A stretch of 20,782 bases of DNA from GCA-020352575 sp041635475. GTDB lineage: Bacteria; Actinomycetota; Acidimicrobiia; Spongiisociales; JAENVV01. Below the pieces are notes generated by a model. The model was not told the DNA's origin. It saw nothing but the letters and a program-made list of their open reading frames with translations, and ran no database searches. How positions within the stretch are numbered: the first letter of the stretch is position 1; each line of letters opens with the position of its first letter. Both the position numbers and the translations under genes were made by a program. The stretch spans positions 1 to 20,782 of the forward strand of contig JBFKVA010000038.1 in the NCBI GenBank assembly GCA_041635475.1, given 5' to 3'. This document shows, in pieces, positions 6,573-14,747 of this stretch.

Positions 6573-7745
6573 CTACTGGAGCAGGTCGCTGCCCGATCGG
6601 AACGCCTCCCGCCATCCGACCGTCTTGGTGGACTGGGTGACCCCACCGGCGTAGGTGCGGGCAGCGAGGCGGACGACGAGCCAGACCGTCACGGCGACAA
6701 CCAGCGCCGCCACTCCGGCGATGAGCGGGCTCATCCACCCCCGAGCGAGCATGGCCGGGACGAGCAGGGGTGACCACGGCGGGAAGAACGCCATGATCTG
6801 GAGCGCGAGGTTGGGGGTCGCCTGGTTCATCATCGGGATGGCAACCATGTAGCCAACCCCGGGGACGATGGCCATTGGTCCGACGCTGTTCGACGCCTCT
6901 TGGCTGTTCGAGGCGAGGGCGCCGGCCGAGGCGAAGAGGGCGGCGTAGAACCCGAAGCCGAGGATGAACCACAGCACCATCCAGGCCCCGGTGCTTGCCG
7001 CCACCTCGGGGAGGGGGATTTCCTCCCAGGCGAGTCCGAGGCCGAGGGAGATGGAGATGATGAGCACGAGTTGGGCCAGCCCGAGGGCACCGATCGAGAG
7101 GATCTTCGCCCACAGGATCTGGATCGGGTTGGACGTGGCGAGGATGAGCTCGATGATGCGGTTGCCCTTCTCCTCCACGACCCCGTAGGACACCCACTGC
7201 CCGTAGGTGATGATCGCCATGAACAGGAGGATGACGGTGAAGACGGCCACCACCTCGTCCTCGGTGTTCACTTCGGCGCCCACGTCCTCGCCGCGGGCGG
7301 TGGCGAGCAGGCCGGTCAGGTCGTCCGGGGAGAGTCCGAGGTCGTCCGCCGTCCGCTGGAGGTTGGAGGCGGTGAGTGCCCCGATGATCGGGTTCTTGAG
7401 GTCGAACGGAGCCTCGGAGCCCCACAGTGCCTCGAGCGGTCCAATGATTCCCGCCTCGGCCTCGTCCTCCTCCAGGGCCCGCCTCACCGAGTCGGTGTCG
7501 GGATGCCGTACGAACGTGAGCTCCGTGCCCTCATTCAGCATCCCGGTGAGCGTCGTCTCGAACCCTCGGGGAAGATCGATCGAATGCAGGATCGTGAACT
7601 GGTCGGCGGACTCGACTTCCCTGAGGAGGACGAACATGGCGGCGCTGACCACGATCGCCAGGAAGACGGTGGTGATGGCGAAGACCTTGCGCCGGGAGTA
7701 GATCTCTCGCCAGGCGAGCTGGCGGAGGATCGTCCACTCAGACAT
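6573..7745 (-). CDS. ABC-2 type exporter permease (NatB-like)
   Basis: This 390-aa permease has one helix near the N-terminus (about 22-41), a long extracytoplasmic domain (about 42-165) and then a cluster of helices (about 166-186, 214-237, 252-275, 287-304, 318-334, 339-360). The segment YGVVEEKGNRIIELILAT before the second helix cluster is the hallmark of NatB/YhaP-type ABC-2 permeases. I placed the start at ATG 7745 because MSEWTILRQLAWREIYSRRK matches the normal N-terminus; the longer frame upstream is only overlap with the ATPase gene. The 8-base overlap with that gene supports a coupled two-gene operon. Sodium or toxic-compound export is typical for relatives, but the substrate here is unknown. 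Confidence 0.9.
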   Translation of the reverse strand: MSEWTILRQLAWREIYSRRKVFAITTVFLAIVVSAAMFVLLREVESADQFTILHSIDLPRGFETTLTGMLNEGTELTFVRHPDTDSVRRALEEDEAEAGIIGPLEALWGSEAPFDLKNPIIGALTASNLQRTADDLGLSPDDLTGLLATARGEDVGAEVNTEDEVVAVFTVILLFMAIITYGQWVSYGVVEEKGNRIIELILATSNPIQILWAKILSIGALGLAQLVLIISISLGLGLAWEEIPLPEVAASTGAWMVLWFILGFGFYAALFASAGALASNSQEASNSVGPMAIVPGVGYMVAIPMMNQATPNLALQIMAFFPPWSPLLVPAMLARGWMSPLIAGVAALVVAVTVWLVVRLAARTYAGGVTQSTKTVGWREAFRSGSDLLQ

Positions 7746-8625
7746 TCCCGGCCGCCTTCCGGAAGACCTCGGAGAGAGGTGGAGGTTCGACGATGAACTG
7801 GGTTGCCCCCGCCCCGGCCAGCCGGGCGATCTCCGCGACGTCCATCGGCTGATCGAGCGAAACCCGGATGCGACCGGTGGACCGGGCAACGACCTTCGCC
7901 CCCGGGATGTGGGTGACCCACCCCTCGTCGGCATCGGTCGACACGACGTCGACGTAGCGACGCTGCTCCGCTGCCCGCAGGTCGGTGACCCGTCCCGTCA
8001 CCACCACCTGACCCTTGTGCATGATCGCCACGTCCTCACAGAGATCCTCGACGAGGTCGAGTTGGTGGCTGGAGAAGACGACGGCCGTGCCGTCACGGGC
8101 CCGGCCGAGGAGGATCGATGCCAGCGTCTCGGAGGCGATCGGGTCGAGCCCGGCGAACGGCTCGTCGAGGACCACGAGGTCAGGGGAGTGCAGGAGCGAG
8201 GCGCCGAGCTGGACCCGTTGCTGGTTGCCGTGGCTCAGCTCGGTGACCTTGGCATCCCGGCGGTCGGCGAGACCGACGAGTTCGAGCCAGTCGTCGGCCG
8301 CCCGCTCGGCCGCCGCGTGGCTCATCCCATGGAGTTTGCCGAGGTGGGTGAGCTGCCAGTGGATCGGCATCTTCGGGTAGAGGCCACGCTCCTCGGGCAT
8401 GAACCCGAAACGCCGGCGAGTGTGGATGTCCACCGACTCGTCGTCCCAGGTGACCGTCCCGGAGTCCACCCTGACGAGGCCGAAGACCGCCCGCATCGCC
8501 GTCGTCTTGCCGGCACCGTTGGGGCCGAGGAGCCCCAACATCTGGCCCCGTTCGACCTCTACCGAACAGCCGTGGAGGGCTACGACGTCGCCGAAGCGCT
8601 TGTGGAGGTCACGGATGCGCAGCAC
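7738..8625 (-). CDS. ABC transporter ATP-binding protein (NatA-like)
   Basis: This ATPase (295 aa from the chosen start) energises the adjacent permease. It shows Walker A GPNGAGKT (34-41), signature LSHGNQQ (130-136), Walker B VVLDEP (151-156) and the switch histidine in SSHQ (H187). The Q-loop region reads FMPEERGLYPKM; this PEERGLY form is characteristic of NatA/YhaQ-type exporters. A C-terminal domain of about 80 residues follows (RYVDVVSTDADEGW...), ending SEVFRKAAGNV. Two GTG codons are possible (8631 and 8625). I prefer 8625 because TAGCTT (8637 to 8632 on the minus strand) lies exactly 6 nt before it, as at other leaderless starts here; at 8631 the -10 box would touch the start codon. 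It is divergent from mfd. Confidence 0.92.
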   Translation of the reverse strand: MLRIRDLHKRFGDVVALHGCSVEVERGQMLGLLGPNGAGKTTAMRAVFGLVRVDSGTVTWDDESVDIHTRRRFGFMPEERGLYPKMPIHWQLTHLGKLHGMSHAAAERAADDWLELVGLADRRDAKVTELSHGNQQRVQLGASLLHSPDLVVLDEPFAGLDPIASETLASILLGRARDGTAVVFSSHQLDLVEDLCEDVAIMHKGQVVVTGRVTDLRAAEQRRYVDVVSTDADEGWVTHIPGAKVVARSTGRIRVSLDQPMDVAEIARLAGAGATQFIVEPPPLSEVFRKAAGNV

Positions 8626-8631
8626 GGACAC

Positions 8632-8661
8632 AAGCTACAGATACTGGACGATGCCTACCCT
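8632..8661. promoter_or_regulatory. Divergent leaderless promoters of ABC exporter and mfd
   Basis: On the minus strand TAGCTT (8637 to 8632) precedes the second GTG of the ATPase gene by 6 nt. On the plus strand TACCCT (8656-8661) precedes the mfd ATG by 9 nt. Only 45 bases separate the chosen start codons, so the two promoters must overlap and could interfere. Neither gene has a visible Shine-Dalgarno sequence. Confidence 0.42.
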
Positions 8662-8670
8662 TGCTCGTCC

Positions 8671-11600
8671 ATGTCCGCCCCCCTCCTCTCCGTGGTCGAG
8701 CGTTGGACCAAGGAGCACCTTCCTGCGTTCGACGGGCGCCATGTCGTCCCGCCCGCGCTCCGGGCGTTCGTGCTGGCGGGCATGGCCCGCCGCGCCGACC
8801 GCCCACTCCTGGCCATCGTCCCCCGGGAACGGGACGCCGAGGAGCTCGTCGACGACCTCCGATTGTTCACCTCGGCCGCCCTCGAACTCCCGGCCTGGGA
8901 AACGCTTCCCTTCGAGCACGTGTCACCCAACCAGTCGACCATGGCCCGTCGGTCCCACGCCCGCCACGTCCTGGCCGAGGGCCCGGCCGGGGCAGTGGTG
9001 GTGGCCTCGGTGCGGGCTGCCATCCAGGTCGTGTCACCATCGGACGTCTCCCCTGTCCGGCTCACGCCTGGGGTTGCGGTGGCGTTCGAGGACCTCGTGG
9101 GCAGGATCGCCGGTTTCGGCTACGACCGGGTGGACCGCGTCGAGCATCGTGGCGAGTTCGCGGTCCGCGGGGGGATCATCGATGTCCATCCGGCCGAGGG
9201 TCCGAGCCCCATCCGGGTGGACTTCTGGGGTGACGAGGTCGAGTCGATCCGGACGTTCTCCGTGTCCACCCAGCGCTCGGAGGAGCCGCTCGCCCACGCG
9301 GCGTTCTACCCCGCCCGGGAGTTCCGCATCGACGACGATGTCGTCAGCCGGGCCCGTGGCTACCTGCGGACCCACGCCTGGGCCCAGACGACGTGGGACC
9401 TGTTTGCCGAGCGGATCCCGTTCGCCGGGATGGAGTCGTGGATGCCGTGGCTGGTCGACCCCCGCACGGTCCTGGCCGATCACGTCGGACCGGTCGTCCT
9501 GTTCGACCCGGTGAGGTCGTGGGACCGATCCCGTGGGCTCCAGGCCGAGGAGAACGACCTGGCCGGGGCCCTTGCCCCCACCTGGGGGACCGGCGCCCCG
9601 GTGGCGGGTGATCATCCCCCCCTCTACCTCGACCTCGAGGCGTGCTTGGGGTCTCGCCCGGTGTTGCACGCTCCGCCCCTGCCCGCCTCGCCCGACGATC
9701 GGGGACTCGAGATGCGCGGGTTTGACGCCACCCCCGGCGACCCCGTCTCGCTCGTCCCGGCCATCGTTGCCCTCCGCACGAGGGACATGCAGGTGATCAT
9801 CGCCATGGACGGCGAGGCGGCCGCCGACCGGGTGGTGCGGGTCCTGGGAGAGGAGGGCCTGGCCCTCGAGCGGCGGACCGAGGTGCTCGGTCGTCAGACC
9901 GGGGTGATCGCAGAGGGCATTCACCACGGCTTCGTCCTTCCCCAGTTGGGGTTGGCGGTCCTGGGCGAGGAGGAGATCGCCGGTCGCCGGCGTTCCCACC
10001 GACGCTCGGTTCCGTCGCGGGCCATCGACACCCGGGAGGCGTTCCGCGACCTCGCCCCCGGCGACTACATCGTCCATCATCGGCATGGGATCGGCCGGTT
10101 CGAGGGTCTCGTCGCCCAGACCGTCGCCGGCGTCGAACGTGACTACCTCATCGTCGCCTACCTCGGCGAGGACCGCCTGTACGTGCCGACCGACCAACTC
10201 GCCGCCGTCCAGAAGTACACCGGTGGCGAAACTCCCCGCCTCAGCCGCATGGGGGGAGCGGACTGGGAGCGCACGAAGACCCGGGTACGTCGGGAGGTGG
10301 CCGCCGTGGCCGAGGAGGTCGTCTCCCTCCACCGCCGGCGGGCGCGGGCGTCGGGGCATCCTTTCGCACCCGACACCCCGTGGCAACGGGAGATGGAGGG
10401 CGTGTTCCCGTACGAGGAGACACCCGACCAGCTGTCGGCGATCGCGGCGGTCAAGGCCGACATGGAGGCCGAGCTGCCGATGGACCGCCTCGTCTTCGGC
10501 GACGTGGGGTTCGGCAAGACCGAGGTGGCGCTGCGGGCCGTGTTCAAGGCAGTGATGGAAGGCACGCAGGCGGCCGTCCTGTGCCCGACCACGCTCCTGG
10601 CTCAGCAACACACCCAGACGTTCTCCGATCGGTTCGCCGGCTACCCGGTGCGGGTGGAGATGCTGTCCCGTTTCCTCACCCAGAAGGAACAACGTGACGT
10701 CGTCGACGGGTTGGCCAGCGGGGAGGTGGATGTCGTCATCGGCACCCACCGCCTCCTGTCGGAGGGGGTCGAGTTCGCCAACCTTGGCCTGCTCGTCGTC
10801 GACGAGGAGCAGCGGTTCGGCGTGACGGCCAAGGACCGGATCAAGACGTTCCGGGTCGGGGTCGACGTCCTCACCCTGACCGCCACCCCGATTCCGCGGA
10901 CCCTGGAGATGGCCCTCACCGGCGTCCGGGACGTGAGCCACATTCGGACCGCCCCCGGCGACCGGCACCCCATCCTCACGTATGTGGGTCCCCACGACGA
11001 GCGATCGGTGTCGGCGGCGATCCGTCGGGAGCTGTTGCGCGAAGGCCAGGTGTTCTACGTCCACAACCGGGTCCAATCCATCGACCGGGCCGTTGCCCGG
11101 CTCCGCGAACTCGTTCCCGATGCCCGCTATGCGGTGGCCCATGGCCAGATGAGTGAGGGCCAGCTCGAGCAGGTCATGCTCGACTTCTGGGCGACCGAGT
11201 ACGACGTGCTCGTGGCCACGACCATCATCGAGTCCGGCTTGGACCTCCCGGCGGTGAACACCCTCATCGTCGAGCGGGCCGACATGCTCGGCCTGGCCCA
11301 GCTCTACCAGCTGCGGGGCCGGGTGGGTCGGGGCAACCAGCGGGCCTATGCCTACCTGTTTCACCCGCCGGAGCAGTCGCTGTCCGAGGACGCGTTCCGC
11401 CGGTTGCAGGCGATCGGTGAGGCGACCCAGCTCGGGTCCGGGTTCGACCTTGCTCGCCGCGACCTGGAGATCCGGGGCGCGGGGTCGATGTTGGGGGAGG
11501 TGCAGTCCGGCCACATCGCCGCGGTCGGGTTCGACCTCTACGTGCAGATGGTGAGCGAGGCGGTCGGGGAACTGGCCGGGACGGGGGCGGAGCCGGCGGC

Positions 11601-12042
11601 ACCGATCGAGGTACGCATCGACCTCCCCGTCGACGCCCACCTCCCCGACGGCTACGTCGCCGACCAGGGGGCCCGGCTCGAGGCGTATCGGCGGCTGGCC
11701 TCGACGACCACCCACGCCGAGGTCGACGACGTCCTGGCCGAGTGGGCCGACCGCTACGGCGAGCCGCCCCCCGAGGCCGACGCTCTCATCCGGATGGCCC
11801 GCCTCCGGGTCGAAGCCGTGCGGGTCGGGCTGACCGAGATCCTCAAGCTCCGCCACGAAGTGCGGATGGGTCCGGTCGAACTGACCGACTCCCAGGAAGT
11901 CCGGCTCCAGCGGCTCACGAAACGACGGGCGGTGATCAAGCGCCGGGAGGGTCTCCTGTTCATCCCGGCGCCTCCCCGGGCGATCGAGACGGTCCTCCAC
12001 GACTTCCTTCGGGAGATGTGGCCCCCGGGTGCCGACGACTGA
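8671..12042 (+). CDS. mfd: Transcription-repair coupling factor
   Basis: Mfd removes RNA polymerase stalled at DNA lesions and recruits the UvrABC excision machinery. The 1123-aa length is usual. The N-terminal third carries the UvrB-homology module (WETLPFEHVSPN, then FAVRGGIIDVHP and RVDFWGDEVESIRTF). The RNA-polymerase interaction domain (CarD-like, LAPGDYIVHHRHGIGRFEG) starts about residue 458. The superfamily-2 translocase has Walker A GDVGFGKT (610-617), DEEQRF (711-716), LTATPIPRTLEM (about 736) and QLRGRVGR (880-887). The Mfd-specific C-terminal domain lies at about 975-1123. ATG 8671 was chosen because homology begins with it; the open frame extends upstream only as a shadow of the ABC gene. 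Position before mazG and eno matches the actinobacterial order. Confidence 0.97.
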   Translation: MSAPLLSVVERWTKEHLPAFDGRHVVPPALRAFVLAGMARRADRPLLAIVPRERDAEELVDDLRLFTSAALELPAWETLPFEHVSPNQSTMARRSHARHVLAEGPAGAVVVASVRAAIQVVSPSDVSPVRLTPGVAVAFEDLVGRIAGFGYDRVDRVEHRGEFAVRGGIIDVHPAEGPSPIRVDFWGDEVESIRTFSVSTQRSEEPLAHAAFYPAREFRIDDDVVSRARGYLRTHAWAQTTWDLFAERIPFAGMESWMPWLVDPRTVLADHVGPVVLFDPVRSWDRSRGLQAEENDLAGALAPTWGTGAPVAGDHPPLYLDLEACLGSRPVLHAPPLPASPDDRGLEMRGFDATPGDPVSLVPAIVALRTRDMQVIIAMDGEAAADRVVRVLGEEGLALERRTEVLGRQTGVIAEGIHHGFVLPQLGLAVLGEEEIAGRRRSHRRSVPSRAIDTREAFRDLAPGDYIVHHRHGIGRFEGLVAQTVAGVERDYLIVAYLGEDRLYVPTDQLAAVQKYTGGETPRLSRMGGADWERTKTRVRREVAAVAEEVVSLHRRRARASGHPFAPDTPWQREMEGVFPYEETPDQLSAIAAVKADMEAELPMDRLVFGDVGFGKTEVALRAVFKAVMEGTQAAVLCPTTLLAQQHTQTFSDRFAGYPVRVEMLSRFLTQKEQRDVVDGLASGEVDVVIGTHRLLSEGVEFANLGLLVVDEEQRFGVTAKDRIKTFRVGVDVLTLTATPIPRTLEMALTGVRDVSHIRTAPGDRHPILTYVGPHDERSVSAAIRRELLREGQVFYVHNRVQSIDRAVARLRELVPDARYAVAHGQMSEGQLEQVMLDFWATEYDVLVATTIIESGLDLPAVNTLIVERADMLGLAQLYQLRGRVGRGNQRAYAYLFHPPEQSLSEDAFRRLQAIGEATQLGSGFDLARRDLEIRGAGSMLGEVQSGHIAAVGFDLYVQMVSEAVGELAGTGAEPAAPIEVRIDLPVDAHLPDGYVADQGARLEAYRRLASTTTHAEVDDVLAEWADRYGEPPPEADALIRMARLRVEAVRVGLTEILKLRHEVRMGPVELTDSQEVRLQRLTKRRAVIKRREGLLFIPAPPRAIETVLHDFLREMWPPGADD

Positions 12043-12067
12043 GGGCACCGTATGCCCGGGTGCGCGA

Positions 12068-12100
12068 TACCATCAATGCACCCCGATTCATCGCTTGGAG
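12068..12100 (+). promoter_or_regulatory. Putative -10 box and ribosome-binding site of the isomerase lipoprotein gene
   Basis: TACCAT at 12068-12073 fits a TANNNT -10 box. TTGGAG at 12095-12100 is a Shine-Dalgarno sequence 5 bases before GTG 12106. Together they favour the GTG start over the in-frame ATGs at 12052 and 12076, the first of which precedes the -10 box. Confidence 0.45.
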
Positions 12101-12105
12101 ATCCT

Positions 12106-13053
12106 GTGCGCCGCATTCTCGCCCTCATCGCCGTCGTGGCCGTGGCCCTCACCGCGTGTGCCGGCGGGTCGAACACGATCGTTGCCACGATCAACGGGAT
12201 CGACATCTCCATGGACGACGTGCGCGGCCTCCGACCGGACACCGACTCGGTGGGAGCCGACCAGTTCGCCAGTGACCTCCAACTCCTCATCGTCAACCAG
12301 GTGGTTCGCGACGGGGCGGCCGAGCTCGGGATCGTCGTGACCGCCGAGGAGATCGCATCCGAGTTGGCGGTGATCATCGAGCAGATCGAGGCTCCCGATC
12401 CCTCCACGGGTGCCAGCCTGAGCTTCGAGGACTTCATGGCCCAGCAGAACCTGTCGGATGCCATCGTCGACCTCGCCATCGAGCAGCAGGTGCTCAACGA
12501 GGAGCTCGTGGCCTACTTCTCCGAGTCGGTGGAGGTCAGCGAGGAGGAGATCCAGGACCAGTTCGACATCGAACAGCAGAGCCGGTCCGAGGTGTGCGCT
12601 GCCCACATCCTGCTCGACGACGAGGAGACCGCCACCATGGTCCTCGACCTGGCCCTGGCCGACGGCGCGGACTTCGGTGCCCTGGCCAACGAGTACTCCA
12701 CCGGCCCCACCGGCCCCACGGGCGGGGTGCTCGGGTGCGCGTCCCCCGCCAACTACGTCCCCGAGTTCGCCATCGCCACCCTCGAAGCCGAGCTCAACGT
12801 GCCCTACGGGCCGGTCAGGTCCGAGTTCGGGTATCACGTGCTCCTCGTGACCCAGCGGGAGGTGCCGGTCCTGGAGGACATCCGCGAGGAGCTGGCGTCC
12901 ACGGTGCGCATGGCCGGCGCCAACGGAGCTGTGACCGAGTGGTTCATCGACCTCATCAACTCGGCCGTCGTGACGATCGACGCCAAGTACGGGTCGTGGG
13001 AGGACTCCGGCAGTGGGGTCTTCGGCGTCGTGCCCCCGGACCCGTCGGCGTAG
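12106..13053 (+). CDS. SurA/PrsA-like peptidyl-prolyl cis-trans isomerase lipoprotein
   Basis: This 315-aa exported foldase should be anchored to the outer face of the membrane. The signal peptide ends in the lipobox LTAC (C18) when translation starts at GTG 12106, which has a TTGGAG ribosome-binding site. Residues 25-155 form the helical SurA_N-like chaperone domain (ATINGIDISMDDV is the usual opening strand). Residues 161-251 form the parvulin rotamase domain, with AAHILL (H167), PTGGVLG (204-210) and FGYHVLLV (241-248). C164 and C211 lie within the rotamase domain and could form a disulfide. Mycobacterium has a different lipoprotein gene (lpqU) in this neighbourhood, so the slot is filled by another exported protein. 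It is followed by mazG after 10 bases. Confidence 0.88.
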   Translation: MRRILALIAVVAVALTACAGGSNTIVATINGIDISMDDVRGLRPDTDSVGADQFASDLQLLIVNQVVRDGAAELGIVVTAEEIASELAVIIEQIEAPDPSTGASLSFEDFMAQQNLSDAIVDLAIEQQVLNEELVAYFSESVEVSEEEIQDQFDIEQQSRSEVCAAHILLDDEETATMVLDLALADGADFGALANEYSTGPTGPTGGVLGCASPANYVPEFAIATLEAELNVPYGPVRSEFGYHVLLVTQREVPVLEDIREELASTVRMAGANGAVTEWFIDLINSAVVTIDAKYGSWEDSGSGVFGVVPPDPSA

Positions 13054-13063
13054 CCGCGCCGGG

Positions 13064-14578
13064 ATGACCGACTCCGCCCCTCCCCGGCGCGTGGCCGTGG
13101 TCGGGCTCGGGCCCGGGTCGCTGGAGCGGGTGAGCGGCCGGACCCGGGAGCTGCTGCTCGACCCGCACCAGCGCCTCCTCCTGCGGACGCTCGACCACCC
13201 GGCGGCGGCCGAGGTCTCCGCGGTCCGCCCAGCGGAGGCGTTCGACGACCTGTACGAAGCGTCCGGTTCGTTCGACGAGGTGTACGAGGCCATCTCCCGG
13301 GCCGTCGTGGAAGCGGCCACCGAGGGCCCGGTGGTGTACGCGGTCCCCGGTTCGCCCCTCGTCGGTGAGCGCACCGTTCCCCTGATCCGGGCCCGGGCGG
13401 CCGAGGCGGGAATCTCGGTGGAGGTGGTCCCGGCCGAGTCGTTCATCGATGCGGCACTGGCCGCGGTCGGCCTCGACCCGCTCTTCAGCGGCCTCCAGGT
13501 CCTCGACGGCCACGACCTACCCGACCCGCTCGAACTCCACCTGCCGACCCTCATCGGCCATGTCACCCTCCCCGTCATCGCCGCCGACGTGCTTGACCGG
13601 CTGCGGGGGCTGCTCCCCGACACCGAGGTCGTGACCGTCCTCACCAACCTCGGCGGCCCGAGCGAGACCGTGGAGCGGGTGGCGCTGGCCGACGTCACCC
13701 CCGACATGGCCGGGCTGCGGGTGTCGCTGTTCCTCGACCCGGGCCCCAACGGCCTCCACGGGGCGATCTCGGTGATGCGCCGGCTCCGGACCGAGTGCCC
13801 GTGGGACGCCGAGCAGACCCACGAGAGCATCCTGCCCAACCTCGTGGAGGAGACGTTCGAGCTCTACGACGCCCTCGAGGCCCTGGGATCGGGTGTCCCC
13901 GGTGATGGGGTCGAACCGGCGTGGGGCGCGTACGGCGAGGTCGAGGAGGAACTCGGTGACGTGCTCCTCCAGGTGCTCTTCCACACGACGATGGCCGAGG
14001 AGGTGGGGGGCGTGTCACTCGACGGCGTGACCACCACCCTGCGCAGCAAGCTCGAGCATCGCCATCCCCATGTGTTCGGTGAGGTCGAGGCGGGTTCGGC
14101 GGCCGACACGCTCGATCGGTGGGAACGGATCAAGGCCGAGGAGAAGGCGAGGCTGTCAGCCCTCGACGGTGTCCCTCGGTCGCTCCCGGCGGTGTCCCGG
14201 GCGCTGAAACTCCAGCAGCGGGCCGCTCGGGTCGGGTTCGACTGGGACTCCGTGTTCCCGGCCCTGGCCAAGATCCGGGAGGAGGTGGCCGAGCTCGAGG
14301 AAGCCGTCGGCACCGACCAGGCGGCCCACGAAGTCGGGGACCTGTTCTTCGCGGTCGTCAACGTCGCCCGCCATCTCGGGATCGACCCCGAACTCGCCGC
14401 CCGCAGGGCTTCCGACCGCTTCGAGGAGCGGTTCCGCTCGATAGAGGCCATGGCCGACGGCCCCCTCGAGGAGATGACGCTCGTCCAGCTCGACGCCCTG
14501 TGGGAGCGGGCCAAGGAGAACGAAGAACGAAGCACGGGTACGGAGTACGGAGTACGGAGTACGGAGAGTGGAACCTGA
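13064..14578 (+). CDS. mazG: Tetrapyrrole-methylase-like/MazG fusion, nucleoside triphosphate pyrophosphohydrolase
   Basis: MazG hydrolyses (d)NTPs to monophosphates and pyrophosphate and helps clean the nucleotide pool. This 504-aa protein has the YabN-type layout. Residues 9-225 are a SAM-dependent tetrapyrrole-methylase fold (VVGLGPGS at 12-19; VYAVPGSPLVGE). Residues 233-365 are the first MazG domain (CPWDAEQTH 245-253; E262-E263-x2-E266; E295-E296-x2-D299, the metal-binding set). Residues 375-465 are the second MazG domain (EEVAELEEA, HEVGDLFFAVVN). ATG 13064 is 10 bases after the isomerase stop. The last 17 residues (from about 488) are encoded by a heptanucleotide tandem array (14518-14566), so the extreme C-terminus looks like a repeat-derived extension; the domains themselves are intact. 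Confidence 0.93.
   Translation: MTDSAPPRRVAVVGLGPGSLERVSGRTRELLLDPHQRLLLRTLDHPAAAEVSAVRPAEAFDDLYEASGSFDEVYEAISRAVVEAATEGPVVYAVPGSPLVGERTVPLIRARAAEAGISVEVVPAESFIDAALAAVGLDPLFSGLQVLDGHDLPDPLELHLPTLIGHVTLPVIAADVLDRLRGLLPDTEVVTVLTNLGGPSETVERVALADVTPDMAGLRVSLFLDPGPNGLHGAISVMRRLRTECPWDAEQTHESILPNLVEETFELYDALEALGSGVPGDGVEPAWGAYGEVEEELGDVLLQVLFHTTMAEEVGGVSLDGVTTTLRSKLEHRHPHVFGEVEAGSAADTLDRWERIKAEEKARLSALDGVPRSLPAVSRALKLQQRAARVGFDWDSVFPALAKIREEVAELEEAVGTDQAAHEVGDLFFAVVNVARHLGIDPELAARRASDRFEERFRSIEAMADGPLEEMTLVQLDALWERAKENEERSTGTEYGVRSTESGT
14518..14566. repeat. Purine-rich heptanucleotide tandem array overlapping the mazG 3' end
   Basis: Seven in-register 7-mers: GAACGAA twice (14518-14531), GCACGGG, then TACGGAG four times (14539-14566). 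The stop codon of mazG (14576-14578) lies just beyond, so the array is translated. Because 7 is not a multiple of 3, gain or loss of one unit would change the frame of the C-terminal tail. Confidence 0.93.
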
Positions 14579-14590
14579 AAGCATGGGGCG

Positions 14591-14683
14591 TACCTCGCTC
14601 CTCGCTCCTCGTACCTCTCTCCTCGTACCTCTCTCCTCGTACCTCCTCGCTCCTCGTACCTCGCTCCTCGTACCTCCCTCCCG
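14591..14683. repeat. Pyrimidine-rich heptanucleotide tandem array between mazG and eno
   Basis: About thirteen near-contiguous 7-mers alternating between TACCTCG/T and CTCCTCG, in one register to 14639, then shifted once by a 4-base insertion (around 14646-14649) and continuing to 14683. The GTAC-containing core resembles the array at 16-135, and in reverse complement the TACGGAG array at 14539-14566. It ends about 30 bases before the putative eno -10 box. Confidence 0.92.
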
Positions 14684-14713
14684 TACGCTGTCGGCGTCCA
14701 CCGGGGCCCCTCC

Positions 14714-14741
14714 TACGATGGGGGCAGTTGACAACCAGGAG
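14714..14741 (+). promoter_or_regulatory. Putative eno promoter -10 box and ribosome-binding site
   Basis: TACGAT (14714-14719) is a good -10 match; TCGGCG (14691-14696), 17 bases upstream, is a weak -35 candidate. AGGAG (14737-14741) lies 6 bases before GTG 14748 and decides the start. The alternative ATG 14718 overlaps the -10 box and has no Shine-Dalgarno. Confidence 0.5.
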
Positions 14742-14747
14742 CCACGC

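Noticed and set aside
6900..7796. A 298-aa plus-strand frame opposite the ABC permease
   Set aside because: It is rich in Glu/Gly/Asp/His with no motif; the minus-strand permease has clear helices and family motifs.
9034..12048. A 1004-aa open frame on the minus strand opposite mfd
   Set aside because: It lies entirely antisense to a gene with complete Mfd domains. Its sequence has no recognisable motifs and is the low-stop shadow expected in GC-rich DNA.
12052..12105. ATG 12052 as start of the isomerase gene
   Set aside because: It precedes the likely -10 box and would bury the lipoprotein signal behind 18 extra residues; GTG 12106 has TTGGAG upstream.
13064..13740. MazG N-terminal domain as a separate, broken tetrapyrrole methylase gene
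   Set aside because: The frame is continuous, VVGLGPGS and PGSP motifs are intact, and methylase-MazG fusions (YabN type) are a known architecture.
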